From positions 248,001-312,000 of the forward strand of contig CANSDP010000001.1 in NCBI GenBank assembly GCA_947645675.1: a stretch of DNA of 64,000 nucleotides. Direction: 5' to 3'. The position numbers and the translations under genes were made by a program. The number at the start of each line of letters is the position of its first letter. Position 1 is the stretch's first letter. Positions 6,925-16,316 of the stretch are shown piece by piece. The stretch comes from an uncultured Bacillota bacterium. GTDB taxonomy: Bacteria; Bacillota; Clostridia; Oscillospirales; Oscillospiraceae. The notes beneath the pieces are model-generated. The model did no database searches, was not told where the DNA came from, and worked only from the letters and a program-made list of their open reading frames with translations.

Positions 6925-9834
6925 GTGCGTCAGATGAAAGAAAACGGGCCCATAAAACTGGCGGCGCGGCTGTGCGCCGGACTGGTACTGCTCCTGTTGG
7001 CCGCCGCCTGCCTGAGCTCCGCCCGCGCGGTGGACAGGCGGCTGGTCAAGGTAGCCTTCTTTCCCATGGAGGGATATCATGAGAAGAAACAGGACGGAAG
7101 CTTGACCGGGATGGACGTGGAATACCTGGACAGCCTGCGGAGGTATGTGGACTGGAACATTGAATTTGTGGAGTGCGGCAGCTGGGACGAGGCCCTTCAG
7201 ATGCTCTCAGAGCGCAAGGTCGATCTGGTGGGCAGCGCCCAGTACTCCGCCGCCCGGGCCGAGAGCTATCAGTACGCGGACCTCTCCAGCGGCTACACCT
7301 TCGGCATCATCGCCACTAAAAGGGAGAGCGGCCTGGCCTATGAGGACTTCGAGGCCATGGAGCACGTCACCTTCGGCATGGTGAAGACCTATGTCCGCCG
7401 GACCGAATTTATTGACTATATGCAGGACCACGGGGTCATGTCCCCCAGGATCCGGGAGTACGACTCCAGCGAGGAGCTCCAGCAGGCGCTGGAGGAGGGG
7501 GAGATAGACGCCTGGGTCCATACCTTTATGGAGGTTCGGGAGGGCCAGCGCATCATAGGCCGCTTTGCCCCCAGGCCCTTCTACTATATCAGCTACCCCG
7601 GCAACGACGAGGTCATGCGGGAGCTGAACCACGCCGTCGCCGACGTGAAGATGAACGAGCCCACCCTGGAGACAGAGCTCATCAACAAGTACTACCAGAG
7701 CCGCCTGGATAAGACCATCGTCTTTACCACCAGAGAGAAGAAATACATTCAAAACACCGATACCGTAAAGGTGGGCTATTTTGACGGCTACTATCCCTTT
7801 GTCTATGAGGAGCGGGGGAACTGCGCCGGCCTCACCCGGGAGATGCTGGAGAGCACGGCGGGGCTGGTGGGCCTGAACCTGGAGTGGAAGCGGATCACAA
7901 GCCCGGAACACGCCAGCCAGTCCCTGAAAAACGGCGACATAGACGTGATGTCCTACTGCATCCACACCGAGGAGGAGGCCGACGGCAACGATCTGATCAA
8001 GCTGGCGGAGTATACCCAGGTCCCTCTGCTTCTGGTGATGGAGAAGAACAAGGAGTCCAGCAATATCCAGACCCTGGCCGTGGTGGATTACCTGAGTCAG
8101 GAGGCCGGCCGGACGGCCGACCTGAACGACATTCAGGTGATGATCTACGATACCCAGCTGGACTGTCTGGACGCCGTCAAGGACAAAAAGGCGGACGCCG
8201 CCCTGTGCGACGGCTATCTGGCCGAGTATCAGCTCAGCGCCGAGATGCGGTATCACAACATGGAGATCAGGCGGGTGCTCAGCCAGGAGCACGGGGTGTC
8301 CATGACGGTACACAGCTCCAACCCTGAGCTGGCCGGTATTTTGAACAAAACCCTGATGAGCATCGACGCCAGGGCGGTCAGCGACTACATGATGGAGCGG
8401 AATGTCTATTCCATGACCAGCGTGGGTCAGTTTGTGGAGGACAACAGCGTGCCCATCATTGTGATTCTCCTCCTGCTGTTAGCCGCGGTGATTTTGGTGA
8501 CGGTACATATTCTCAGGGACACAAGAAAGATCCAGAAGCTGATGTATAAAGACGTAGACATCGACATCTGGAATTTGAACCATCTGCTCTACGCCGGTCA
8601 GAAGACCCTGGAGGGGAACCGGGGGTCTGAACGATTTGCCATTGCCTATCTGAACATCGTCCAATTTCAGCGATACAAAATGATCTACGGCTGGAGCAAT
8701 GGGCAGAAGCTGCTGGCCTCCATCGCCAACGTGCTGTCCAAATGCGTGCGGGGGGACCGGGAGATCTGTTCCAAGGCGGACGGGGACCACTTTGTCCTTT
8801 TGCTGTCCTCCGAATATGGAGACATTGAGGAGCGGTTGGAAAATCTCTGCGGGCTGAGCGAGGAGTATGCCCTGCGGCAGATTGGAAACCATGTGGAGCT
8901 GCAGGCGGGCCTGCGCTTTATCCCCTCGGACAGCACTGATCTGCGTAACGCCATGGCCTGCGCCGTCCAGGCCGTTGACCTGATTCCGCCCGGCGGTGGG
9001 AAGGTCAAGGTATTCGACATCTCGCTGGAGCGGGCCGTCAAGGAGCGCCATGAGCGGCAGGAGCTGCTGGACTCCGTCAGCATTGAGGACAATTTCGCCA
9101 CCTATTACCAGGCCAAGGTGGATGTCCGCACAGAGCGGATCGTGGGGGCGGAGGCGCTGGTCCGCTTCCTGGACCCCACCGCCTCGGGAGCTGTCCGGCC
9201 GCCGGGCTTCTTCGTGCCCTACTATGAGCAGACGGGCAAGGTGACGGAGATCGACTTCTTTGTGTTCCAAAACGTGTGCCGTATGCTCCGGCGGCGGCTG
9301 GACCTGGGGGAGCCGGTGGTAACCATCTCCTGCAACTTCTCCCGCATTCACTTTTTGGAGCCCGGCTTTGTGGAACACCTGATGCGGGTGATCCAGGAAA
9401 ATCAGGTCCCGAAGGACCTCATCGAGGTGGAGGTTACGGAAACCATCGTGATGGAGGAGCTTCAGCAGAAGGTGGCGGAGCGAACCATGCAGGACCTCCA
9501 CGCCAGAGGTATCCACCTGTCCATCGACGACTTCGGGTCGGGCTACTCCTCCCTGGGCGTCATTGAAAAGATCCCCGCGTCGGTCATCAAGCTGGACCGC
9601 TCCTTCCTTCTGAACCAGAAGGACAGAAGGCGTCAGGTGAAGATCATGAAGCGGATCGTGGATCTGGCGAAGGACCTGAACGCTCAGATTGTCTGTGAGG
9701 GCGTGGAAACCGAGTCGGACGTGGAGCTGATGCGTGAGATCGGGGCCAACGTGGCCCAGGGCTACCGCTATGCCAGACCTGTTCCGGAGAAGGAATTTGA
9801 GTCCCGTTTGACTGAGAACGCCAAGGCGGGATAA
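6925..9834 (+). CDS. Membrane cyclic-di-GMP phosphodiesterase with two solute-binding domains and degenerate GGDEF
   Basis: A 969-residue sensor. After a signal/membrane helix (residues about 14-33) come two periplasmic-binding-protein type 3 domains (about 40-275 and 278-490), a second membrane helix (about 508-531), a GGDEF-like domain and an EAL domain. The GGDEF signature is replaced by ADGDHF, so cyclase activity is unlikely. The EAL domain keeps its metal and catalytic signatures: AEALVRF, EVTET, DDFGSGYSSL, IKLDRSF, CEGVET. It should therefore hydrolyse c-di-GMP in response to an extracellular amino-acid-like ligand (inference). GTG 6925 is favoured, with AGGAGG 7 bases upstream; ATG 6934 is the alternative. 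Confidence 0.88.
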   Translation: MRQMKENGPIKLAARLCAGLVLLLLAAACLSSARAVDRRLVKVAFFPMEGYHEKKQDGSLTGMDVEYLDSLRRYVDWNIEFVECGSWDEALQMLSERKVDLVGSAQYSAARAESYQYADLSSGYTFGIIATKRESGLAYEDFEAMEHVTFGMVKTYVRRTEFIDYMQDHGVMSPRIREYDSSEELQQALEEGEIDAWVHTFMEVREGQRIIGRFAPRPFYYISYPGNDEVMRELNHAVADVKMNEPTLETELINKYYQSRLDKTIVFTTREKKYIQNTDTVKVGYFDGYYPFVYEERGNCAGLTREMLESTAGLVGLNLEWKRITSPEHASQSLKNGDIDVMSYCIHTEEEADGNDLIKLAEYTQVPLLLVMEKNKESSNIQTLAVVDYLSQEAGRTADLNDIQVMIYDTQLDCLDAVKDKKADAALCDGYLAEYQLSAEMRYHNMEIRRVLSQEHGVSMTVHSSNPELAGILNKTLMSIDARAVSDYMMERNVYSMTSVGQFVEDNSVPIIVILLLLLAAVILVTVHILRDTRKIQKLMYKDVDIDIWNLNHLLYAGQKTLEGNRGSERFAIAYLNIVQFQRYKMIYGWSNGQKLLASIANVLSKCVRGDREICSKADGDHFVLLLSSEYGDIEERLENLCGLSEEYALRQIGNHVELQAGLRFIPSDSTDLRNAMACAVQAVDLIPPGGGKVKVFDISLERAVKERHERQELLDSVSIEDNFATYYQAKVDVRTERIVGAEALVRFLDPTASGAVRPPGFFVPYYEQTGKVTEIDFFVFQNVCRMLRRRLDLGEPVVTISCNFSRIHFLEPGFVEHLMRVIQENQVPKDLIEVEVTETIVMEELQQKVAERTMQDLHARGIHLSIDDFGSGYSSLGVIEKIPASVIKLDRSFLLNQKDRRRQVKIMKRIVDLAKDLNAQIVCEGVETESDVELMREIGANVAQGYRYARPVPEKEFESRLTENAKAG

Positions 9835-11011
9835 GCAAAAGCCTGTTGAAGCAAAGCTTCAACAGGCTCTTTTTTGTGACAGCCTCGCCGTAGTCCAGCA
9901 CGTCCGCAATCTGGGCGGAGCCCCCCTTCTGAACACAGCCGCAGGACTTGTCCTCCAGGGTGGTGATGCCCCCCGCCTTGTTGCCCGGACTGGGGTTCTC
10001 ATAGACCACCTGACCGTGGGAGGTGAAGTAACCCTTGAAGTCCTCGATCATCTTCACGGCCTTGTCAAAGACGGCCTTGTCTGCGCACCGTTGGAATAGG
10101 ATGCCCTCGGCCCCGAACATCTCGGGCACCTCGGTGAGGACGGTGGAGCCTCCCAGGGCAATGAGCCGGTCGGAGAACCGGCCCACGGCGGGGTTGGCGG
10201 TGATGCCCGACAGGCCGTCGGAGCCGCCGCACTTCATGCCCACCACCAGCTCAGAGGCGGGAAGCTCCTCACGCTGAAAGGCTCCGGCGTAGTTGGCCAG
10301 CTCCGCCAGCAGGGCGGAGCCCGCCTCCGCCTCGTCTGGGACCTCCTGACAGACCAGGAATTTCACCCGGTCCGGGTCCCAGCCGCCCAGCTCCTCCTTA
10401 AACTGGTCCATGGTCAGGTTTTCACACCCCAGGCCGAGCACCAGAACACCCCCGGCGTTGGGATGGCGGGTCAGGGCGGCCAGCAGCTTTCGGGTCTGGG
10501 CGTGGTCGCCCCCCATCTGGGAGCAGCCAAAGGGGTGGGGGAAGGTGTACAGCCCCTCCACGCTCCCGGAGACCAGGTGCTGGTTCTCCCGGACCAGCTG
10601 TTGGGCGATGTTGTTGACACAGCCCACCGCGGGGATGACCCACAGCTCGTTGCGGATGCCCACCCGGCCGTCGGGGCGGCGGAAGCCCTGGAAGGTCCGG
10701 GGGCTCACCTGGGGCAGGTCATAGGTTTTGGGGCAGTAGCGATACTCCCCCTCCTCGGACAGACCGGTGCGGACGTTGTGGACGTGGACCCACTGCCCTG
10801 GGGCGATGTCCTCCTTGGCCAGGCCGATGGCACAGCCGTATTTCATCACCGGGCTTCCGGCGGGGATGGGGCCCAGGGCGAGCTTGTGCCCCCGCTGAAT
10901 GGCCTGGGCGGCGGTGAGATCCTGGCCGTCCACGGACAGGGCCTCGCCCTGGGTCAGGTCCTCCAGGGCCACGGCTACGTTGTCCCGGGGGTGGATTCGA
11001 ATCAGCTTCAT
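9644..11011 (-). pseudogene. uxaA: Altronate dehydratase, truncated at the 3' end
   Basis: UxaA dehydrates D-altronate to 2-keto-3-deoxygluconate in the galacturonate pathway. The N-terminal SAF domain (residues 1 to about 95) and the large domain (GYRRPDGR-like FRRPDGRVGIRNELWVIP, HPFGCSQMGGD, GMKCGGSDGLSG, EDKSCGCVQKGG) are normal up to about residue 379, at 9875. There the frame enters the EAL gene's terminator and continues as unrelated antisense sequence to 9644. The last 110 or so residues of the family are missing. The ATG at 11011 overlaps the uxaB stop (ATGA) with AAGGAG 8 bases upstream. Probably inactive. Confidence 0.85.
9841..9876 (+). terminator. Terminator of the EAL gene, fused to the broken end of uxaA
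   Basis: A perfect 12-base stem (GCCTGTTGAAGC with 9856-9867), AAA loop, then TCTTTTTT. It starts 6 bases after the EAL stop. On the other strand the truncated uxaA reading frame runs straight into this hairpin. Confidence 0.9.
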
Positions 11012-12441
11012 GCCAGACACTCCTTCATGGCCTCATAGGCCCCCAGACGGTCAATGCGCTCCAGAGCGGCGGTTACCGCTTCCTCAAAGCCCTCCAGCGC
11101 GGCCAGCCCGCCGCCCCACATCCGCTCGTTGTGGATGGCGGCGTGGACCAGCTGGGCGGGGGAGTCCCCCCTGTGGGCCTGATAGAACTCCAGCACCCAG
11201 GGGTCGTCCTGGGCGGGGCAGTCTTGGTAGAAAGCGATATAGGCGGCAAAGGAGAAGGTGATGCAGGGGGGCAGGGTCCCCTTACGGGCGGCGTACTCCA
11301 GCAGGCTGGGCATGACCCGGGCCTTCCACTTGGCGGTGGAGTTCAGGGCGATGGACAGCAGAGCGTGGTCGATATAGGGGTTGTTGAACCGGTCGGCCAC
11401 CGCAGAGGCGAAGTCCTCCAGATCGGCCCGGGGCAGGTCCAGGGTGGGGATGATCTCCTCGCTGATGGTCCGGTTCATGAAGCCCCGGACGGTCTTGTCC
11501 TCCATGCAGTCCCGGACAATCTTGAACCCGGCCAGATGGGCGGCCAGCACCATGGAGGTGTGGGCACCGTTGAGGATGCGTACCTTGCGCTGTTTATAGG
11601 GCACGTGGTCGTCCACCACCTGAATGGGCAGGCCGGCCTTCTCGAAGGGAAGCTCCTCCCTGATGGACTGGGGCCCCTCGATAATCCAGGAGGCGAAGAC
11701 CTCGCCGGTGTCCAGCAGGCTGTCCTCATAGCCCAGTTCCTGACAGATCGCCTCCGCGTCCCCCTTGGGGCGCCCGGTGACAATCCGGTCCACCACGGTG
11801 GAGCAGAAGCGGTTTTCACCCTCCACCCAGGCGGTGAACTGGGGTTCCAGCCCCCACAGGCTGGCGTACTCCTTCACACAGCGGCACAGCTCCTCGCCAT
11901 TGTGCTCGCTGAGCTCGCAGGCCAGAATCACAAAGCCGGGCAGGCCCAGCCTCCAGCGGGTGTGGAGGAAGCGGGTCAGCTTGCCGGGGAAGCTGGACGG
12001 CGGGGCGTCCTCCGCCTTGCAGGCGGGGTCAAAGACGATGCCCGCCTCGGTGGTGTTGGAGATGATAAAGCGCAGGTCGGGGTTTTGGGCGCAGTCCAGG
12101 ACGGACTGCCAGTCCCCCTTGGGGTCCAGGCACCGGGAGACGCAGGAGATGATCCGCCGCTGAGACACCGCCTCCCCCTTCTCCCGGCCCCGGAGGAGAA
12201 GTGTGTACAGGCCGTCCTGTGAGCCGAACCGGGCGCAGGTGTCCGGGTGGCCCCCCCGGGGCTGGACCAGGACCACCTTGCCGTTGAAGCCGGCGGTCTC
12301 GTTCATCCGGTCAATGAAGTCCTCGGCGAAGGTCCGGAGGAAGGCCCCCTCGCCGAACTGGAGGACCCGTTCCGGGGCGTCCTTCAGCAGAAAACCGTTA
12401 TAGCCCCGGCGCTCTAAAAGGGAATAACTGAGCTTTTCCAT
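11008..12441 (-). CDS. uxaB: Tagaturonate reductase
   Basis: NADH-dependent reduction of tagaturonate to altronate; mannitol-dehydrogenase superfamily, 477 residues, a normal length. It carries the N-terminal Rossmann part (VLQFGEGAFLRTFAEDF), the uxaB-typical ISNTTEAGIVF, and the catalytic region VVDRIV followed by VRILNGAHTS. The start has AAAGGAG upstream and lies 4 bases after the MFS stop. It is translationally coupled to uxaA. An intact reductase between two damaged pathway genes (uxaC and uxaA) is unexpected. Confidence 0.92.
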   Translation of the reverse strand: MEKLSYSLLERRGYNGFLLKDAPERVLQFGEGAFLRTFAEDFIDRMNETAGFNGKVVLVQPRGGHPDTCARFGSQDGLYTLLLRGREKGEAVSQRRIISCVSRCLDPKGDWQSVLDCAQNPDLRFIISNTTEAGIVFDPACKAEDAPPSSFPGKLTRFLHTRWRLGLPGFVILACELSEHNGEELCRCVKEYASLWGLEPQFTAWVEGENRFCSTVVDRIVTGRPKGDAEAICQELGYEDSLLDTGEVFASWIIEGPQSIREELPFEKAGLPIQVVDDHVPYKQRKVRILNGAHTSMVLAAHLAGFKIVRDCMEDKTVRGFMNRTISEEIIPTLDLPRADLEDFASAVADRFNNPYIDHALLSIALNSTAKWKARVMPSLLEYAARKGTLPPCITFSFAAYIAFYQDCPAQDDPWVLEFYQAHRGDSPAQLVHAAIHNERMWGGGLAALEGFEEAVTAALERIDRLGAYEAMKECLA

Positions 12442-12445
12442 AGGT

Positions 12446-13633
12446 TTACGCTCCTTTTGCTGAATTTTTTACGCTGACTACGCTGAGCGCGATGCTCAGC
12501 AAAAGCAGGGCGGTGAACACCGCCACCAGGCCCATCCCGGCCCGGATGCCGGCACGCTCCGCCACCAGGCCCACCAGGGCGGGGGTGAGGATGCCGCCGG
12601 CGCTGCCGGTGAAGATCATGATGCTGCAGCCTAGGTCGTTGCCCCGAATGCAGTCGCTGCCAAAGGCAAAGGCGGTGGGGTAGATGGTGGCCATAAACAG
12701 GCCCACCCCCATCAGCCCCAGCACGATGAGGGACGGGGTCCGGCTGAAAAACATGACCAGGAAGCAGGCGAAGAAGCCCACCCCGTCGACGAGCAGCAGT
12801 TTGTTTCGAGACACCTTGCCGGTGATGGCCGCGCCGATCATCCGGCCGCAGAAGATTACCAGCCACAGCAGGCTGTTCATCATCTGGGAGTAGTCGGCGC
12901 TGAGGATGCCCGTGTCCTGGAAATAGGATACCAGCCAGCCCACAATGGCGTATTCCACCGAGATGTAGAAGAACAGCATGGCGCTGCCCAGCCAGAACTG
13001 CCGTACCTTTAAAAAGCTGTGGTCAACCGATTTCACGCTCTTGCCTTTAGGCTCCTGCGGCAGGGGCATTTTGGCGTAGACAACCAGCTGGCTGACGCAC
13101 AGCAGAGCCAGCAGGGCGGCCACCAGCCGCCAGCCCGTACCGGGCCAGCGGTTGGTACAGAACACCAGCGCCAGGGGGGAGAGCAGCGCCCCCACGGCGA
13201 AGCAGCCGTGAAGCAGATTGTACCCCCGGGTGGCCTGGTCGCCGGGGAGGGTAGAGATCATGGTGTTGGAGAAATTGGAATTCCCTCCCCGGGCGATGCC
13301 TGTCATGGTGAAGGCGGCCACGAACAGGGCGGGGGAGCCCAGGCCGCTGGCAAAGATGAGATAGGCCGCTGCCATCCACACCGAGGTAATGAGGATAGCC
13401 CGGCGGCGGCCCAGGTAGATGGGCAGAAAACCGGCCAGCAGCACGGAGATCAGGTTGCCCGTGGACTGGCAGGACAGCAGCACGCCGGACAGGTCGTAGC
13501 TGAAGCCGTACTGCTCCCGGAGAAAGGGAATGAAGGAGCCCAGGGGCTGGGAGGCTGCGCCGCTGACAAAGAAAGCAAAGAGCACATTGCGCAGCAGGCG
13601 GCTGTGCCGCTGCTCCTCGGTTGGGATATCCAT
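12446..13633 (-). CDS. MFS transporter, probable uronate permease
   Basis: A 395-residue major-facilitator protein with about twelve membrane segments. The loop between segments 2 and 3 has the family's basic motif (YLGRRRAIL). It contains no long soluble insertions. Position inside the uxa operon, 23 bases after uxaC and 4 before uxaB, suggests it moves hexuronates or a related sugar acid; the substrate is inferred from context only. It is closer in form to Fucose/FHS-like or YfkF-like MFS proteins than to GPH-type glucuronide carriers. ATG at 13633 with AGAAGGAG upstream. Confidence 0.8.
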   Translation of the reverse strand: MDIPTEEQRHSRLLRNVLFAFFVSGAASQPLGSFIPFLREQYGFSYDLSGVLLSCQSTGNLISVLLAGFLPIYLGRRRAILITSVWMAAAYLIFASGLGSPALFVAAFTMTGIARGGNSNFSNTMISTLPGDQATRGYNLLHGCFAVGALLSPLALVFCTNRWPGTGWRLVAALLALLCVSQLVVYAKMPLPQEPKGKSVKSVDHSFLKVRQFWLGSAMLFFYISVEYAIVGWLVSYFQDTGILSADYSQMMNSLLWLVIFCGRMIGAAITGKVSRNKLLLVDGVGFFACFLVMFFSRTPSLIVLGLMGVGLFMATIYPTAFAFGSDCIRGNDLGCSIMIFTGSAGGILTPALVGLVAERAGIRAGMGLVAVFTALLLLSIALSVVSVKNSAKGA

Positions 13634-13656
13634 GGTAAATGCTCCTTCTCTGGGAT

Positions 13657-15090
13657 TTATACGCCGAAATACCGGGCGGCGTTGCGGTAGGAGATGCCCT
13701 CCACGATCTTTTTCAGGGAGGCCTCATGGTTGGGGTACTCCCCGTTCTACGCCCAGCTGCCCATCAGGTTGCACAGGATGCGGCGGAAGTAGTCGTGGCG
13801 GGCGTAGCTGAGGAAGGAGCGGGAGTCGGTGAGCATCCCCACGAAGTTGCCCAGAAGGCCCAGATTGGCCAGGGACTTCATCTGCTCCTCCATGCCGCTC
13901 TTGGTGTCGTTGAACCACTAGGCGGAGCCGTGCTGAATCTTGCCGGGGATCTCGTCGGACTGGAAGCAGCCCAGGATGGTGCCCAGCTGGGCGTTGTCGG
14001 CGGGGTTGAGGGAGTAGAGAATGGTTTTGGGACACTCATTGGTCTTGTCCAGGACGGACAGCAGTTGGGCAATGGCCCCGCCGCAGGTGTTCTGGGCGAT
14101 CATGTCAAAGCCGGTGTCGGGGCCCATCTTGGCGTACATCCGGGCGTTCATGTTCCGCAGGCAGGAGTAGTGTAGCTGCATGGCGATGCCCAGCCGGTGA
14201 TAGGCCCGGCCCAGGGCCAGCAGAACGGTGGTCTGATAGCCCTCATCCTCCTCCAGGGACAGGCTCTCGCCCCTCATAGCTTTCCGGAAGGCGGCGTCGG
14301 CCTCCTCCAGGGAGCAGGGGCGGAAGGGGATATAGTCCAGGCCGTGGTCGCTGGCCCGGCAGCCCAGCTTGGCGAAGAACTCCAGCCGCTCCACCAGAGC
14401 GTCGCAGACCTCCTGAGCGCTGGTCAGCTCCTGCTTGCCCACACTGGCGGCCAGCTTTCCGATGTACTCGGCGAAGCCGGGCTTGCTGATGTTGATGGCC
14501 TTGTCCGGGCGGAAGGAGGGGCATACCTTCACCTCAATGCTGGGGTCGGCGGCGATCTTCTCATGCCACTCCAGGGTGTCGATGGGGTCGTCGGTGGTGC
14601 CAATCATAGCCACATTGGCCTTCTTGATGATGCCCCGGACGGTGAGGCCGGGGTCATGGCGCAGCTTCTCGTTGCAGAAGTCCCAGCACTCCTGCGCGGT
14701 CTCCGGGGTGAGGGGCTTGTCATAGCCGAAGAACTGACGCAGCTCCAGATTGTACCAGTGGTACATGGGGTTGCCCATAGCCATCTCCAGGGTCTCGGCG
14801 AACTTTAAAAAGCGCTCAAAGGCGGGCTTCCCGCCGGTCACATAGTCCTCGCTGACCCCGTTGGACTGTATGAGACGCCACTTGTAATGGTCGCCGAAAT
14901 AGGTGCCGTCGGGGTTCTCGCCCCCCAGCCAGACCTCCACCAGGTTGTCAAACCGGCGGTCCTCAAAAATCTCCCGGGGGGAGATGTGGCAGTGGTAGTC
15001 CACCAGGGGCATAGCGGCGGCGTAGTCGTGATAGAGATGCCGGGCCGTGGCGGTCTCCAGAAGGAAGTCCTTGTCCATAAATTCTTTCAT
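13657..15090 (-). pseudogene. uxaC: Uronate isomerase with two in-frame TAG codons
   Basis: UxaC isomerises glucuronate and galacturonate to fructuronate and tagaturonate. The frame from ATG 15090 (AGGAG 8 bases upstream) to TAA 13657-13659 aligns along its whole length with the 465-470-residue family: YHCHISP metal site, then [32 protein letters not shown]. Two TAG codons interrupt it: codon 391 (13918-13920), where the family has the first Trp of a WWFND motif, and codon 448 (13747-13749), where Gln or Glu is usual. No frameshift is present. Either a recent pseudogene or a readthrough case; the first stop would give a 390-residue protein lacking a conserved end. Confidence 0.88.
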
Positions 15091-15139
15091 AATCAACGCT
15101 CCTGTCTTTCAAATCATTCCGCACGCTGGCGGGAAGGAA

Positions 15140-15165
15140 GCCGCCCGCCCAAAAGGGTGGGCGGC
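15140..15165 (-). other. Intercistronic hairpin between kdgK and uxaC
   Basis: Stem of 11 pairs with one mismatch (GCCGCCCGCCC, AAAA loop). No clear U tract follows on either strand, so it is more likely an mRNA-stability or partial-termination element than a full terminator. Confidence 0.5.
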
Positions 15166-15172
15166 TCAAACA

Positions 15173-16198
15173 TTACCGCTGGATGCGTCCGGAGCCGTCG
15201 CCCCCGGCCAACTTTTCCACCTCGGCCACGGTGACCATGTTGTAGTCCCCCTCGATGGAGTGCTTCAGGGCGGAGGCCGCCACAGCGAACTCCACCGCCT
15301 CCTGGGTGGACTTCCCGGTGAGCAGGGAGTAGATCAGCCCGCCGCCGAAGGAGTCGCCGCCGCCTACCCGGTCAATGATGTGCAGCTCATATTTTTTGGA
15401 GAAGCAGTACTCGCCGCTGGCCACGTCGTAGAGCATGGCGGACCAGCCGTTGTCAAAGGCGGAGTGGCTCTCCCGCAGGGTGATGGCCACCTTCTCAAAG
15501 CCGAACTTGTCGGCCAGCTGCTTTGCCACGGACTTATAGCCCTCCCGGTTGATCTCGCCGGCGGTGATGTCGGTGGCCTCGGCCTCGATGCCGAACACGT
15601 CCTTGGCGTCCTCCTCGTTGGAGATGCACACATCCACGTACTGGCACAGGCCGGTCATGGCCTCCCGGGCCTGGTCCCGGGTCCACAGCTTGCCCCGGTA
15701 GTTCAGGTCGCAGGAAATCTTTACGCCCTTGGCCTTGGCGGCCTTGCAGGCCTCCCGGCAGATCTCCACCACGTTGGGGCCCAGGGCCGGGGTGATGCCG
15801 GTGAAGTGGAACCAGTCCACGCCGTCGAAGATCTTGTCCCAGTCGAAGTCGGCGGTAGTAGCCTCCTGAATGGCGGAGTGGGCCCGGTCGTAGATGCACA
15901 CAGAGCCCCGCTGGGAGGCGCCCTTCTCGTTGAAGTAGATGCCAACCCGGTCGCCGCCCCGGACGATCATGGAGGTGTCCACGCCGTACCGCCGCAGGGA
16001 GTTCACCGCCGCCTGACCGATGGCGTGGGCGGGCAGCTTGGTGACATAGGCGGCATCCAGGCCGTAGTTGGCCAGGGAGACGGCTACGTTGGCCTCGCCG
16101 CCGCCGAAGGAGAACTCCAGGTGATCGGCCTGGACGAAGCGCTCATAGTTGTAGGGCTGGAGCCGGATCATCAGCTCGCCGAAGGTGACTACTTTCAT
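15173..16198 (-). CDS. kdgK: 2-keto-3-deoxygluconate kinase (PfkB family)
   Basis: A 341-residue ribokinase-family sugar kinase that phosphorylates KDG to KDPG. It shows MKVVTFGELMIRLQP, the N-terminal FGGGEANVAVSLANYG signature and the C-terminal catalytic DRVGGGDSFGGGL, with the GGGDSF anion hole and Asp base. The ATG at 16198 has TTGGAGGAAA upstream; the in-frame TTG 15 bases earlier is part of that site. It is second in the operon after kdgA; the gap between them holds a long inverted repeat. Confidence 0.92.
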   Translation of the reverse strand: MKVVTFGELMIRLQPYNYERFVQADHLEFSFGGGEANVAVSLANYGLDAAYVTKLPAHAIGQAAVNSLRRYGVDTSMIVRGGDRVGIYFNEKGASQRGSVCIYDRAHSAIQEATTADFDWDKIFDGVDWFHFTGITPALGPNVVEICREACKAAKAKGVKISCDLNYRGKLWTRDQAREAMTGLCQYVDVCISNEEDAKDVFGIEAEATDITAGEINREGYKSVAKQLADKFGFEKVAITLRESHSAFDNGWSAMLYDVASGEYCFSKKYELHIIDRVGGGDSFGGGLIYSLLTGKSTQEAVEFAVAASALKHSIEGDYNMVTVAEVEKLAGGDGSGRIQR

Positions 16199-16219
16199 GG
16201 TATTTTCCTCCAATATTTA

Positions 16220-16301
16220 TTTTGTAGGGGCGGCCTGTGGCCGCCCGCACAAGAACAGGGCAGGTTTTGAAATCGGGCGGCCACAGGCCGCCCCTACAAA
16301 A
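16220..16301. repeat. 28-bp perfect inverted repeat (GTAGGGGCGGCC-type intergenic element)
   Basis: Arms 16220-16247 and 16274-16301 are exact reverse complements, 26 bases apart, beginning TTTTGTAGGGGCGGCCTGTG. Each arm also contains a GGGCGGCC/GGCCGCCC short palindrome. Such elements look like small non-autonomous repeats. It lies in the kdgA-kdgK gap without disturbing either frame and would fold into a stable RNA hairpin in the operon transcript. Confidence 0.85.
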
Positions 16302-16316
16302 GGGTGCCGGGGACTC

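Noticed and set aside
7207-8313. Long minus-strand frames opposite the EAL-domain gene
   Set aside because: No ribosome-binding site or protein pattern; the plus strand is a clear sensor protein.
13747-13920. Genome-wide reassignment of TAG to a sense codon
   Set aside because: TAG ends several intact genes at the expected place (for example the ABC permease at 63739-63741), so only the uxaC codons are anomalous.
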